In this document: one piece after another, positions 1 to 5,736 of the stretch | How positions within the stretch are numbered: the stretch's first letter is position 1 | How the letters are laid out: each line of letters opens with the position of its first letter | Assembly: GCA_934131055.1 (NCBI GenBank) | Contig: CAKOZB010000047.1 | Span: forward strand, 1-10,037 | DNA length: 10,037 nt | Direction: 5' to 3' | DNA from: an uncultured Clostridia bacterium | GTDB lineage: Bacteria > Bacillota > Clostridia > TANB77 > CAG-508 | The notes under the pieces: generated by a model | Database searches by the model: none | The model's input: the letters and a program-made list of their open reading frames with translations, nothing else | Told to the model about the DNA's origin: nothing | Position numbers and translations under genes: made by a program

Positions 1-120
1 CTCTGCTCTATTCTTATTTTTATTCTTTCTATGTAATAAATTTTTATTTAATTTCTCATCTCTGTTACTATTCTGTTCTTGTTTTTTTAATTTCTTAATA
101 TTCAAAAAATCCCTTAACAT
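1..120 (-). CDS. N-terminus of probable division penicillin-binding protein (partial)
   Basis: Forty codons are open from an ATG at 120 to the window edge, so the gene continues outside. The start has an AGGTGA ribosome binding site at 131-126, five bases upstream. The visible peptide begins MLRDFLNIKKLKKQEQ and stays very polar and lysine/asparagine-rich with no membrane segment yet, which suits the cytoplasmic tail of a single-pass bitopic protein. In Gram-positive dcw clusters the gene after mraZ-rsmH-ftsL is the class B transpeptidase (FtsI/PBP2B or SpoVD), which cross-links septal or spore-cortex peptidoglycan. That identification rests on position only, because no catalytic motif is inside the window. 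A terminator-like hairpin lies between this gene and ftsL. Confidence 0.55.
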   Translation of the reverse strand, partial: MLRDFLNIKKLKKQEQNSNRDEKLNKNLLHRKNKNKNRAE

Positions 121-170
121 ACAAATCACCTAATTATATGTATTCGGGTTTCTATTGAATATTCCCTAAC

Positions 171-209
171 AAAAAAGATAATACCTATTTTCTCAAATAA
201 GTATTATCT
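171..209 (-). terminator. Terminator-like hairpin at the end of ftsL
   Basis: On the minus strand, positions 209-195 pair with 190-176 in 15 consecutive pairs, one of them G-U, around a GAGA loop (194-191). Five further U residues follow (175-171). The stem starts inside the ftsL stop codon. It has the form of an intrinsic terminator but is A/U-rich, so it may be leaky. Its place inside the dcw cluster is unusual. Confidence 0.6.
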
Positions 210-717
210 ATTTAATAATCTGTGTTAATTTTTTTATTAATTTTTCGAACCAAGAAGAATTGTCATTTAATATTACTTCTTCTGATGCAGGTTCTACATA
301 GTCTTTTTTCTGTAAGTCTAGATAAATTTTGTTGTTATTATCTAATTTTTGCATTCCCAATTTATCTTGTGCAGCCTTTTCGATAGAACTTAAATTTAAG
401 CTATTTTCTATGCTTACTTTTAATTGCTCATTTTCTTTTTGCACCGCACTTACTTTTGATTTTATGTTTTCTTTTGAATTGTATTCTTCATTTATTAGTG
501 AGTATCTATAACTTATGGTAAATAGCATAACAAAAGCAAGACCAATATAAACTACTGGTTTATAATTGTACTTATTCTTTTGCTGTTTGCTAGGTTTCTT
601 TGTGTTTTGTGGCTTTACATTTGTTTTTTTCTTAGCTTTTTTTGTTGGTACATATTCAGGCTGTAATTTCTTTGGGCTAGTCTCATACTGGTACCCATAG
701 CCTCCATAGTTTGCCAT
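208..717 (-). CDS. ftsL: Cell-division protein FtsL (DivIC/FtsL family)
   Basis: This is a 169-residue bitopic protein: a basic cytoplasmic tail (residues 1-52, Lys-rich), one membrane helix at about 54-70, then an extracellular coiled coil at about 75-105. A segment typical of the FtsL/DivIC family follows (SSIEKAAQDKLGMQKL, 110-125). FtsL forms a complex with DivIB/FtsQ and DivIC/FtsB that activates the septal synthase FtsW-FtsI. Position supports the call: it lies 33 bases after rsmH and before the probable transpeptidase gene. The ATG has a good GAGGTGGGGA-type binding site about eight bases upstream. The C-terminus ends in a short basic amphipathic stretch (WFEKLIKKLTQIIK), an extension I cannot assign. 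Sequence similarity in this family is low, so the call uses topology plus context. Confidence 0.88.
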   Translation of the reverse strand: MANYGGYGYQYETSPKKLQPEYVPTKKAKKKTNVKPQNTKKPSKQQKNKYNYKPVVYIGLAFVMLFTISYRYSLINEEYNSKENIKSKVSAVQKENEQLKVSIENSLNLSSIEKAAQDKLGMQKLDNNNKIYLDLQKKDYVEPASEEVILNDNSSWFEKLIKKLTQIIK

Positions 718-750
718 AAGTTATTCCCCACCTCTTTTCTTCTTTAGGTT

Positions 751-1689
751 TTATTTTTTCTCGTGTCTTTCAAATATTCTAAGCTTAGCACTCTTTGACC
801 TCGAGTTTTCTTCTTTTTCTTGCTCTGTTGCCTCTATTGGCTTTTTGTTAATCATCTTTCCATAAGATTTATAATTACAAACGCAATATGGCAATTCTTT
901 TGGGCATGTACAATGTCCTTGAGCTTCTATATACGCATTTTTAACTGCTCTATCTTCTAATGAATGAAATGTTATAATGCATAGTCTTCCATTTTCTTTT
1001 AAACATTCAATAGAATTTAAAACAGTATAATACAATGGTTTTATTTCATTATTTACTTCTATTCTAATTGCTTGAAATGTTCTTTTTGCAGGGTGTCCGT
1101 CTTTTTGTTTAGATTTTGGTATAGATTCTTCTATTATTTTTACAAGTTCAGCTGTTGTTTCTATAACTTTTTCAGCTCTATATTTACAGATATTTCTTGC
1201 AATATTTCTAGAGAATTTTTCTTCTCCATACTCAAAAATAATATTGGCAAGTTTTTCTTCGTCATAATTATTAACAACATCTTTTGCTGTTAATGACTGC
1301 GTTTGATCCATTCTCATATCTAGTTCATTGCTTCCTAAATAGCTAAATCCTCTATTACGCTCGTCTAATTGGTATGACGAAACTCCCAAATCCAACAAAA
1401 TTCCATCAACTTTGTCTATATTCAATTCTTCTAAGATTTCTTTTATTTCATCATGATTGCCATGAACATATTTTACATTTGAAAATTCTTTTAAATTTTC
1501 TTTTGCAGCTTTTAAAGCTTCCTCATCACGGTCAATGCCAATTAACATTCCCTTTTTAGACAACCTTTTAGCAATTTCTTTGCTATGTCCGGCTCCTCCA
1601 AGAGTTCCATCAACATATATTCCGTCTGGATTTATATTAAGTCCTTCAATACATTCATTTAGCATTACTGGGGTATGTTTAAATTCCAA
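751..1689 (-). CDS. rsmH: 16S rRNA (cytosine-1402-N4)-methyltransferase RsmH
   Basis: This 312-residue enzyme is of normal family length. It N4-methylates C1402 of 16S rRNA in the decoding centre, using S-adenosylmethionine. Visible signatures are the N-terminal HTPVMLNE, the SAM-binding loop VDGTLGGAGHS (26-36), the acidic GIDRD (51-55), DLGVSSYQLD (100-109), RGFSY (113-117), HPAKRTFQAIRI (199-210) and ITFHSLEDR further on. The start is TTG at 1689-1687: an AGAGGA site lies seven bases upstream, and the residues that follow (MEFKHTPV) match the usual N-terminus of RsmH. The next in-frame ATG would cut into a conserved segment. The gene follows mraZ after a long leader and precedes ftsL, the conserved dcw order. 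Confidence 0.97.
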   Translation of the reverse strand: MEFKHTPVMLNECIEGLNINPDGIYVDGTLGGAGHSKEIAKRLSKKGMLIGIDRDEEALKAAKENLKEFSNVKYVHGNHDEIKEILEELNIDKVDGILLDLGVSSYQLDERNRGFSYLGSNELDMRMDQTQSLTAKDVVNNYDEEKLANIIFEYGEEKFSRNIARNICKYRAEKVIETTAELVKIIEESIPKSKQKDGHPAKRTFQAIRIEVNNEIKPLYYTVLNSIECLKENGRLCIITFHSLEDRAVKNAYIEAQGHCTCPKELPYCVCNYKSYGKMINKKPIEATEQEKEENSRSKSAKLRIFERHEKK

Positions 1690-1719
1690 GTTTCTATCCT
1701 CTACTTTTTAAAATTTTAT

Positions 1720-1765
1720 ATAGCACAATCAGTTGGTATTATTCATACCAACTGGCAAGTGCTAT
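1720..1765 (-). promoter_or_regulatory. Stable hairpin in the rsmH leader
   Basis: An outer 7-base-pair stem (1759-1765 with 1720-1726, ATAGCAC/GTGCTAT) encloses an internal loop. Inside it a 10-base-pair stem (1745-1754 with 1730-1739, CAGTTGGTAT/ATACCAACTG) is closed by a five-base loop. The minus-strand sequence after it is ATAAAATTTTAAAAAG, not a clean U-run, so this is not a classic terminator. It sits about 30 bases before the rsmH start. Confidence 0.5.
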
Positions 1766-1800
1766 CTTATTATCCTTTTCATTAGTATTTTGGACTTCAT
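1762..1800 (-). CDS. Possible 12-residue leader peptide upstream of rsmH
   Basis: The frame ATG...TAG encodes MKSKILMKRIIR. A GGAG motif lies at 1811-1808, seven bases before the ATG, which is good spacing. The stop codon lies in the outer stem of the following hairpin, so a translating ribosome would open that stem. This resembles an attenuator-type leader, but short frames of this kind occur by chance in AT-rich DNA and nothing identifies the peptide. Confidence 0.25.
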   Translation of the reverse strand: MKSKILMKRIIR

Positions 1801-2078
1801 TTGTTCACTCCATCATTCGTAATTTTCATTATCTTTAGTGGTAATTTATAGCCATCTTTAGTTTCTACTAAATTTAGCTTTGGTAATTTAAAATATTTAA
1901 TCTTTTGAATTGGATTTCATCTCGTGTTTTCTTTTGGTGTAGGTTAGTTTTCTTTAGTTGGATACATTTTATAGTTGAAAATTTTTTTCTTTTGTTCACA
2001 TTTGGCTTTAGTATTTTAATGTTTTATCATTTGTTTATAATTTTCTCTTTTGTTTAAGACTATATAAACTTATAAAAG

Positions 2079-2510
2079 TTATATACCTAAATCTTCCATG
2101 TTTTGTTCTATTTCTTCAATAGAAAGATTTTCTTCACTATTGTGTTCTTCCCATTTTGCCTTGTCCCAGATTTCTATTCTGGTACCAGCTCCGATTATTG
2201 TTATATCCTTGTCCAATTTTGCAACTTCACGAAGCTTTCCTGCTATTAAAAATCTTCCTTGTTTGTCTAATTCACATTCTGTTGCCCCTGATAAAAAGAA
2301 TCTTACAAAGTTTCTAGCATTTTTGTTGGTGATTGGTAGTGCCTTTAATTTATCTTCGAATTTTTCCCATTCAGACATAGAAAATCCAAACAAACAACCA
2401 TCTAAACCTGTTGTTAGTATAAATTTTTCTCCCATGTCCTCTCTTAACTTGGCTGGCATTATTAATCTGCCTTTCGCGTCAAGAGAATGTTCGTATTCTC
2501 CAATTAACAC
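2079..2510 (-). CDS. mraZ: Transcriptional regulator MraZ
   Basis: This 143-residue protein has two AbrB-like MraZ/SpoVT half-domains. Each carries the DxxxR signature: DAKGR at 11-15 and DKQGR at 82-86. MraZ proteins form ring-shaped oligomers and repress the dcw promoter by binding short direct repeats. The N-terminus ([16 protein letters not shown]) is the standard family start. The start codon is GTG (2510-2508) with AGGTGA six bases upstream. The gene is first in the dcw cluster and has a sigma-A-like promoter and phased GTG repeats directly upstream, so autoregulation is likely. The C-terminal tail is acidic and probably disordered. Confidence 0.97.
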   Translation of the reverse strand: MLIGEYEHSLDAKGRLIMPAKLREDMGEKFILTTGLDGCLFGFSMSEWEKFEDKLKALPITNKNARNFVRFFLSGATECELDKQGRFLIAGKLREVAKLDKDITIIGAGTRIEIWDKAKWEEHNSEENLSIEEIEQNMEDLGI

Positions 2511-2525
2511 TTTTATTCACCTCGC

Positions 2526-2565
2526 TAACACTTTTTCACCACTTTGTACCACTTTCTACCACTTC
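2526..2565 (-). promoter_or_regulatory. MraZ box array (operator)
   Basis: Minus-strand GTG cores begin at 2562, 2552, 2542 and 2531, in the contexts GAAGTGGTAG, AAAGTGGTAC, AAAGTGGTGA and AAAAGTGTTA. The spacing is 10, 10 and 11 bases. This matches the published type of MraZ operator in low-GC Gram-positives and mollicutes (AAAGTG[G/T] repeated every 10 bases). The array starts at the expected transcription start, so bound MraZ would block initiation or escape. Confidence 0.85.
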
Positions 2566-2571
2566 AATTAA

Positions 2572-2600
2572 ATTGTAATACAAGAAATTTAAAAAATCAA
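2572..2600 (-). promoter_or_regulatory. Sigma-A-type promoter of mraZ
   Basis: TTGATT at 2600-2595 and TACAAT at 2577-2572 are separated by exactly 17 bases on the minus strand. Transcription would begin near 2565, at the first MraZ box. The promoter lies between the murI stop (2637) and the operator, so the dcw cluster can start independently of murI. Confidence 0.7.
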
Positions 2601-2636
2601 TACTTTTTTCAAAAAATTTTTCAAAATTTTGTTAAT

Positions 2637-3416
2637 TTAACATTTATTAATTTTAATTTCTTTTTCTGATAATACTTTTTGTGCCACAGATATAAAATTA
2701 CATTCTGTATCTGTTAAATATATTTCTGTTTTTCCTATTTTAGAACCACCCAGCAATTCTTCTCCTAAAAGATTTTGAAGCTGATTTGCAATTACAGTTC
2801 CAGTGTTTATAACTTCGGCATCTGGTCTCAACTCATTCTTAAACAGCTCTGCAAATAACGGATAGTGCGTGCATCCAAGTACTAAGGCGTCTACATCATG
2901 CAAATTTCTCATATATTCATGTACAGTCAATTTTGCTATTTCGTTATCAATCCATCCCTCTTCTGCCATCGGTGCTAACAACGGGCATGGATTGCTCGAA
3001 ATTTCCAAATTATTATTGTAATTTAAAATAGATTTTTCCCAAACATTGCTCCTAATAGTTCCCGCTGTTGCAACAACACCAACTTTATGAATATTCTTAT
3101 TCTTCGATATGTATTTTGCTGTTGGCTCTATAATTCCAATAATTGGAATATCGTACAACTCTTTTACAACGTCTAAAGCCTGACTTGTGGCTGTGCCACA
3201 AGCAATAACTACAGCTTTCACATTCTTCGAAATTAAAAAATCTATTCCATTTTTAGTTAAATTTATAATACTTTCTTTAGATTTACTTCCATACGGAAAA
3301 CTCTTCGTATCCCCTAAATACACAATATCTTCATTTGGAAATTTCTTTCGTATTTCTTTATAAACTGTTAGTCCTCCTACTCCAGAGTCAAACATTCCAA
3401 TTGGTCTATTATCCAT
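2637..3416 (-). CDS. murI: Glutamate racemase MurI
   Basis: This 259-residue cytoplasmic enzyme interconverts L- and D-glutamate to supply D-Glu for peptidoglycan. The visible active-site segments are FDSGVGGLTV (9-18, with Asp10 and Ser11), the first catalytic cysteine in VIACGTATS (Cys73) and the second in LGCTHYPL (Cys182, followed by Thr183-His184). YLGDTKSFPYG (33-43) is also typical. Cys73 is followed by Gly where most family members have Asn (CNTA), a variant noted among the findings. The ATG at 3416 gives the standard MDNRPIGMFDSG start; the nearest purine-rich site (GGAAGGAA) lies about 11 bases upstream, a little far. The gene lies 126 bases before mraZ, in the same direction. Confidence 0.96.
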   Translation of the reverse strand: MDNRPIGMFDSGVGGLTVYKEIRKKFPNEDIVYLGDTKSFPYGSKSKESIINLTKNGIDFLISKNVKAVVIACGTATSQALDVVKELYDIPIIGIIEPTAKYISKNKNIHKVGVVATAGTIRSNVWEKSILNYNNNLEISSNPCPLLAPMAEEGWIDNEIAKLTVHEYMRNLHDVDALVLGCTHYPLFAELFKNELRPDAEVINTGTVIANQLQNLLGEELLGGSKIGKTEIYLTDTECNFISVAQKVLSEKEIKINKC

Positions 3417-3452
3417 AATTTATCTTATTCCTTCCATATTCGAATCAAATTA

Positions 3453-3510
3453 GAAAACAATTAAATTTTGGCAATGAAATTTGACATAGTCAAAATTGTA
3501 ATTATTTTTC
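3453..3510 (+). repeat. Short copy of a terminal-inverted-repeat element
   Basis: The ends GAAAACAATTAAATTTTGG (3453-3471) and CAAAATTGTAATTATTTTTC (3491-3510) are imperfect inverted repeats of about 18 bases. Exact blocks of 16 bases (3459-3474) and 21 bases (3491-3511) recur at 5860-5875 and 5936-5956, and AATTTGAC is also shared. This copy is 58 bases long and looks like an internally deleted form of the 101-base copy. It lies 37 bases upstream of the murI start codon. Possible promoter hexamers inside it are TTGACA with TATTTT (plus, 16-base spacing) and TTGACT with CAAAAT (minus, 17-base spacing). Confidence 0.65.
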
Positions 3511-3555
3511 AGCTCTAACAGATTATATGGCAAAACCATAACTAATGCAACAGTA

Positions 3556-3582
3556 ACAAAAATATTACCATTACATAATATA
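3556..3582 (+). promoter_or_regulatory. Possible SigK-type promoter of the cysteine-rich gene
   Basis: AC at 3556-3557 and CATAATATA at 3574-3582 are 16 bases apart, which fits the late mother-cell SigK pattern (AC, 16-17 bases, CATAnnnTA). The start would fall near 3589, 37 bases before the gene. The pattern is weak in AT-rich DNA. A vegetative alternative is TTGACA (3481) with TATTTT (3503) inside the repeat element upstream. Confidence 0.3.
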
Positions 3583-3625
3583 TATAAAGCAATAGTTGCT
3601 AATTAAATGAAAGGAAGAATAAATT

Positions 3626-4093
3626 ATGGAGTATGATAAAAATATTTGCCCAGTTGTTAATGTTGACGGAGTAATAGAAAGAGGAAAACAATATGACCTT
3701 GATATAACTTTGCCAGAAGATAATAGAAATGTCATCTATGGTATAGTTAGAGATTGCTACAAAGATCCTGTAAAAGACGCTGTTGTAAAGCTTATAGAAG
3801 TTGAGTGCAAAATGGGAAAAGACATTAGAAAACCTGTTTCTCACACATTTACTGATGAAAATGGAGAATTCGTATTCGGACCACTTTGCGCTAACAGACT
3901 TTATGAAGTTGAAATTTGGGTTAACAACGTAAAACACGCAAAAATATGTACTGAATGCCACCGCCAGGGTGAATGCTTAAAAGGTGTTGACATGGATTGC
4001 AAGAAAGACGACTGGAAACCAGGAAAGCCAGGAAAACCTTGCGATGAAAAGCCATGTTGCAATAGAGATTCAGAAGCATCATCAGAACAATAA
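3626..4093 (+). CDS. Cysteine-rich protein with carboxypeptidase-regulatory-like domain
   Basis: This 155-residue protein has no signal peptide or membrane helix. Residues about 35-102 resemble the beta-sandwich of carboxypeptidase-regulatory-like/Cna-B domains: VIYGIVRDCYKDPVKDAVV starts the fold, and TFTDENGEFVFGPL with LYEVEIWV follows the family's 'tDenGeF' turn. It has 11 cysteines (8, 44, 61, 88, 108, 111, 117, 125, 139, 144, 145), including CTECHRQGEC and a Pro-Gly-Lys-rich tail ending in PCC. A cytoplasmic, Cys-rich beta-sandwich with a collagen-like tail suggests a cross-linked structural role, perhaps on the spore surface; that is inference. A GGAAG site lies eight bases before the ATG. 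The neighbours share no obvious function with it. Confidence 0.8.
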   Translation: MEYDKNICPVVNVDGVIERGKQYDLDITLPEDNRNVIYGIVRDCYKDPVKDAVVKLIEVECKMGKDIRKPVSHTFTDENGEFVFGPLCANRLYEVEIWVNNVKHAKICTECHRQGECLKGVDMDCKKDDWKPGKPGKPCDEKPCCNRDSEASSEQ

Positions 4094-4107
4094 TCTTGCA
4101 GAAAACT

Positions 4108-4138
4108 AAGGCTAAATATTAAAAATATACAGCCTTTT
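4108..4138 (+). terminator. Weak hairpin after the cysteine-rich gene
   Basis: AAGGCT (4108-4113) pairs with AGCCTT (4131-4136), with extra A/U pairing inside, and TTTT overlaps its 3' side. It lies 14 bases after the stop codon. It is a minor candidate next to the stronger hairpin at 4153. Confidence 0.35.
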
Positions 4139-4146
4139 GATTAGAC

Positions 4147-4191
4147 AAAAAGATAGAAGGAATGGATTTTTCCGCTCCTTCTATGATTTTT
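4147..4191. terminator. Bidirectional intrinsic terminator
   Basis: Positions 4153-4165 pair with 4172-4184 (ATAGAAGGA-ATGG against CCGC-TCCTTCTAT, one mismatch and one wobble) around a six-base loop. TTTTT follows on the plus strand (4187-4191), and on the minus strand TTTTT follows as the complement of 4151-4147. It serves the convergent cysteine-rich gene (plus) and the TauE/SafE operon (minus), whose last gene stops 11 bases away. Confidence 0.8.
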
Positions 4192-4195
4192 ATAT

Positions 4196-4339
4196 TTAAA
4201 CTAACCCCATTTTTCTTGCAAATTGTTTTCCTTTTTTCATCATTTTCTTTGTGTCATTTTTTGATATCCAATCTGTGCAAAACATTGTTACACCAACTGT
4301 AACCATACTTCCAACTAACATTCCTTCAATAAATTTCAT
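4196..4339 (-). CDS. Small basic protein of 47 residues, unknown function
   Basis: The frame begins at an ATG (4339) with an ideal AGGAGG site seven bases upstream. It encodes MKFIEGMLVGSMVTVGVTMF, then a polar, Lys/Met-rich tail ending in KQFARKMGLV. Residues about 5-20 form a short hydrophobic, Gly-containing segment, and the rest is strongly basic. The layout recalls small YtxH-like proteins of Firmicutes (a Gly-rich hydrophobic start plus a Lys-rich tail), but I cannot assign a family. It lies 20 bases after the second TauE/SafE half-gene and just before the terminator, so it is the last gene of that operon. Confidence 0.75.
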   Translation of the reverse strand: MKFIEGMLVGSMVTVGVTMFCTDWISKNDTKKMMKKGKQFARKMGLV

Positions 4340-4359
4340 GTAATTACCTCCTTTTTAGT

Positions 4360-4740
4360 TTAGTATTGTCTTTTTTTACCTTTTATATACAGTTTAAAAT
4401 AGGAATATATTTCATATGCACTTATAAATAATAGGAATACTCCAAAAAGTTTTCGCAGTTTTATAACTGGCATATCCCTTGATACTACTGCTCCACAAAC
4501 AGCTCCTATTACTCCAAATACTATGAAAAACATTGCGTTTTTAAAGTTGATTAATTTTCTTTTTGTATTAATAATAATACAAACTAATGCAGATGGAATA
4601 AAGAACAACAAGTTTGTTGCCTGTGCTATGTGTTGTTCCAAATTTAAAAATAATGTTAAAAATAAAATTAATACAGAACCTCCACCCATTCCTAAACCAG
4701 TAAATATACCTGCTAAAATTCCAATAATTATTTCTAACAT
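4360..4740 (-). CDS. Half-size TauE/SafE-family permease, second of a pair
   Basis: This is a 126-residue membrane protein with about four helices (roughly 2-30, 42-58, 67-86, 94-114). The first helix holds the family signature GIFTGLGMGGGSVLI, and a basic tail (KGKKRQY) ends the protein. Full TauE/SafE transporters (exporters of sulfite, sulfoacetate and other small anions) have about 250 residues and eight helices in two homologous halves. This protein is one half, and the gene 28 bases upstream encodes the other. The two products probably pair to form a complete carrier. The ATG at 4740 has GGAAGG six bases upstream; an overlapping ATG four bases earlier opens a three-codon frame only. The substrate cannot be told from sequence. 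Confidence 0.88.
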   Translation of the reverse strand: MLEIIIGILAGIFTGLGMGGGSVLILFLTLFLNLEQHIAQATNLLFFIPSALVCIIINTKRKLINFKNAMFFIVFGVIGAVCGAVVSRDMPVIKLRKLFGVFLLFISAYEIYSYFKLYIKGKKRQY

Positions 4741-4768
4741 TTCATGCCTTCCACCTTTCTATAGTCTT

Positions 4769-5116
4769 TTAGAAAAACACTATCTTTATACCAGAATAAA
4801 TTAGAAATAAAATAAAAATTAATTTTAAATATTTTCCTTTTAATATAGCTAATAATTTTGAGCCAATAAAGCTTCCAATAATTCCACCAATACAGCACAG
4901 TATTCCAGTTTTCCAATTTATATAGTTACCCGTTCCATATAATATTGCTGTAACAAGCACCATTGGCAATATACAAAATATGGCTGTAGCTCTTGCCTCT
5001 TTTTCTGAAGAATCGAAAAAATGAATATATGCTGGAATCAATAAAAGTCCTCCACCAGACGCAAACATTCCACTAATAAACCCTACAATTAAACCCACTA
5101 ATATCTTTTTCCACAT
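4769..5116 (-). CDS. Half-size TauE/SafE-family permease, first of a pair
   Basis: This is a 115-residue membrane protein with four predicted helices. The N-terminal helix carries GFISGMFASGGGLLLIPAY, the repeat signature of the TauE/SafE family with the glycine cluster and following Pro. The middle part (TAIFCILPMVLVTAILYGTGN, then WKTGILCCIGGIIGSFIGSKL) matches the usual second and third helices. It is half the normal length and ends cleanly at TAA 28 bases before the second half-gene. Each gene has its own ribosome binding site (here AAAAGGA six bases before the ATG), so this is a real gene pair and not one frameshifted gene. It is first in a three-gene operon. Confidence 0.88.
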   Translation of the reverse strand: MWKKILVGLIVGFISGMFASGGGLLLIPAYIHFFDSSEKEARATAIFCILPMVLVTAILYGTGNYINWKTGILCCIGGIIGSFIGSKLLAILKGKYLKLIFILFLIYSGIKIVFF

Positions 5117-5182
5117 AAAAAATCCTTTTTAGTATTATTAGTAAAAATACTATATTTATTCATTTTATATATAATTGATAAA

Positions 5183-5214
5183 AAAATAACAGTCTAATGC
5201 TTGTTATCAAGCAT
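5183..5214 (-). promoter_or_regulatory. Possible promoter with overlapping dyad for the TauE/SafE operon
   Basis: On the minus strand TTGATA (5210-5205) and TATTTT (5188-5183) are 16 bases apart. A perfect 7+7 dyad, ATGCTTG-TTAT-CAAGCAT (5197-5214), covers the -35 region, which would suit an operator. The -10 match is only moderate, and the dyad could equally be an RNA hairpin. Confidence 0.4.
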
Positions 5215-5316
5215 AATACAGCCTCAAATGTCTATGTTTAATATAGCATTTTCAATACGATAAATGAATTTAGATAAAAAATATTTTATATAACCTGTTT
5301 TTTTAATGTAAAAGAC

Positions 5317-5345
5317 TTGTTTTTTTAATAATTTTATGATATCAT
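5317..5345 (+). promoter_or_regulatory. Sigma-A-type promoter of rpmB
   Basis: TTGTTT (5317-5322) and TATCAT (5340-5345) are separated by 17 bases. Transcription would start near 5352, giving a leader of about 38 bases that contains the AGGAGGTG site of rpmB. Confidence 0.65.
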
Positions 5346-5389
5346 ATTTAATAGTCGATTTTAGTAAATCAATAGGAGGTGCAATAGTT

Positions 5390-5587
5390 ATGGCAAAATG
5401 TGCAATTTGTGAAAAAGCAGTATCACACGGAAATAAAATTAGTATAGCACGTTCTCATGTTAGTAGAAGAGCTTCTAGAACATGGAAACCAAATCTAAGA
5501 AGCGTTAAAGCTGTTGTAGATGGAGAAACAAAAACAATTCAAGTATGTTCAAAATGTCTACGTTCTGGAAAAGTAAACAGAGCATAA
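5390..5587 (+). CDS. rpmB: 50S ribosomal protein L28, zinc-binding form
   Basis: This is a 65-residue L28 of the large ribosomal subunit. It begins MAKCAICEKAVSHGNKIS and contains the typical SHVSRRASRTWKPNLRSV. Two CxxC pairs (Cys4/Cys7 and Cys53/Cys56, CAIC and CSKC) make a zinc ribbon, so this is the zinc-binding (C+) type. The longer frame opens at 5336, but the true start is the ATG at 5390: AGGAGGTG lies eight bases upstream and the protein then has the standard family N-terminus. The earlier 18 codons overlap the promoter. It is single-gene in appearance, with its own promoter and a large downstream hairpin, and it converges on spoVM, its neighbour also in Bacillus subtilis. Confidence 0.97.
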   Translation: MAKCAICEKAVSHGNKISIARSHVSRRASRTWKPNLRSVKAVVDGETKTIQVCSKCLRSGKVNRA

Positions 5588-5592
5588 TTTAA

Positions 5593-5625
5593 AATCGTCG
5601 TTCCATTTAGTTGGTCCTGACGATT
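5593..5625 (+). other. Hairpin just after rpmB
   Basis: AATCGTC (5593-5599) pairs with GACGATT (5619-5625), and CCA/TGG can pair inside the 19-base loop. It lies 5 bases after the rpmB stop. No clean T-run follows, so it may protect the 3' end or be a weak terminator. Confidence 0.35.
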
Positions 5626-5663
5626 ATTGTTATTTTGAATAATTGAAATAAATTATTATACAG

Positions 5664-5728
5664 AAATAAAATGATGTATTTAATAAGGCTACTTTTAGTA
5701 GTCTTGTTTTTACATCATTTTATTTTTT
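5664..5728 (+). terminator. Large nested hairpin ending rpmB transcription
   Basis: A perfect 15-base-pair stem (5664-5678 with 5711-5725) encloses a second hairpin (AAGGCTAC at 5685-5692 with GTAGTCTT at 5698-5705, one wobble). Six T residues (5723-5728) close it on the plus strand. It separates convergent rpmB and spoVM. The minus strand lacks a T-run after it, so it works best for rpmB. Confidence 0.65.
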
Positions 5729-5736
5729 CATATGTA

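Larger units (their letters stand above)
1690..2078 (-). other. 389-base leader between mraZ and rsmH
   Basis: These two genes are usually close together, but here 389 bases separate them. The stretch contains an A/U-only hairpin just after the mraZ stop (about 2056-2081), no strong promoter that I can find, a 12-codon reading frame with a well-spaced GGAG, and a stable hairpin before rsmH. A 41-codon open stretch without an ATG runs up to the 12-codon frame and overlaps its start, but nothing in it is recognisable. It is probably a transcribed leader or decayed sequence. Confidence 0.5.

Noticed and set aside
133..138. Perfect TATAAT on the minus strand before the partial penicillin-binding protein gene
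   Set aside because: It lies two bases before the AGGTGA site, so transcription would start within or after that site, and no -35 is present at 16-18 bases.
3599..3961. 120-codon minus-strand frame
   Set aside because: It is the antisense of the cysteine-rich gene, whose plus-strand frame has a binding site and a recognisable domain.
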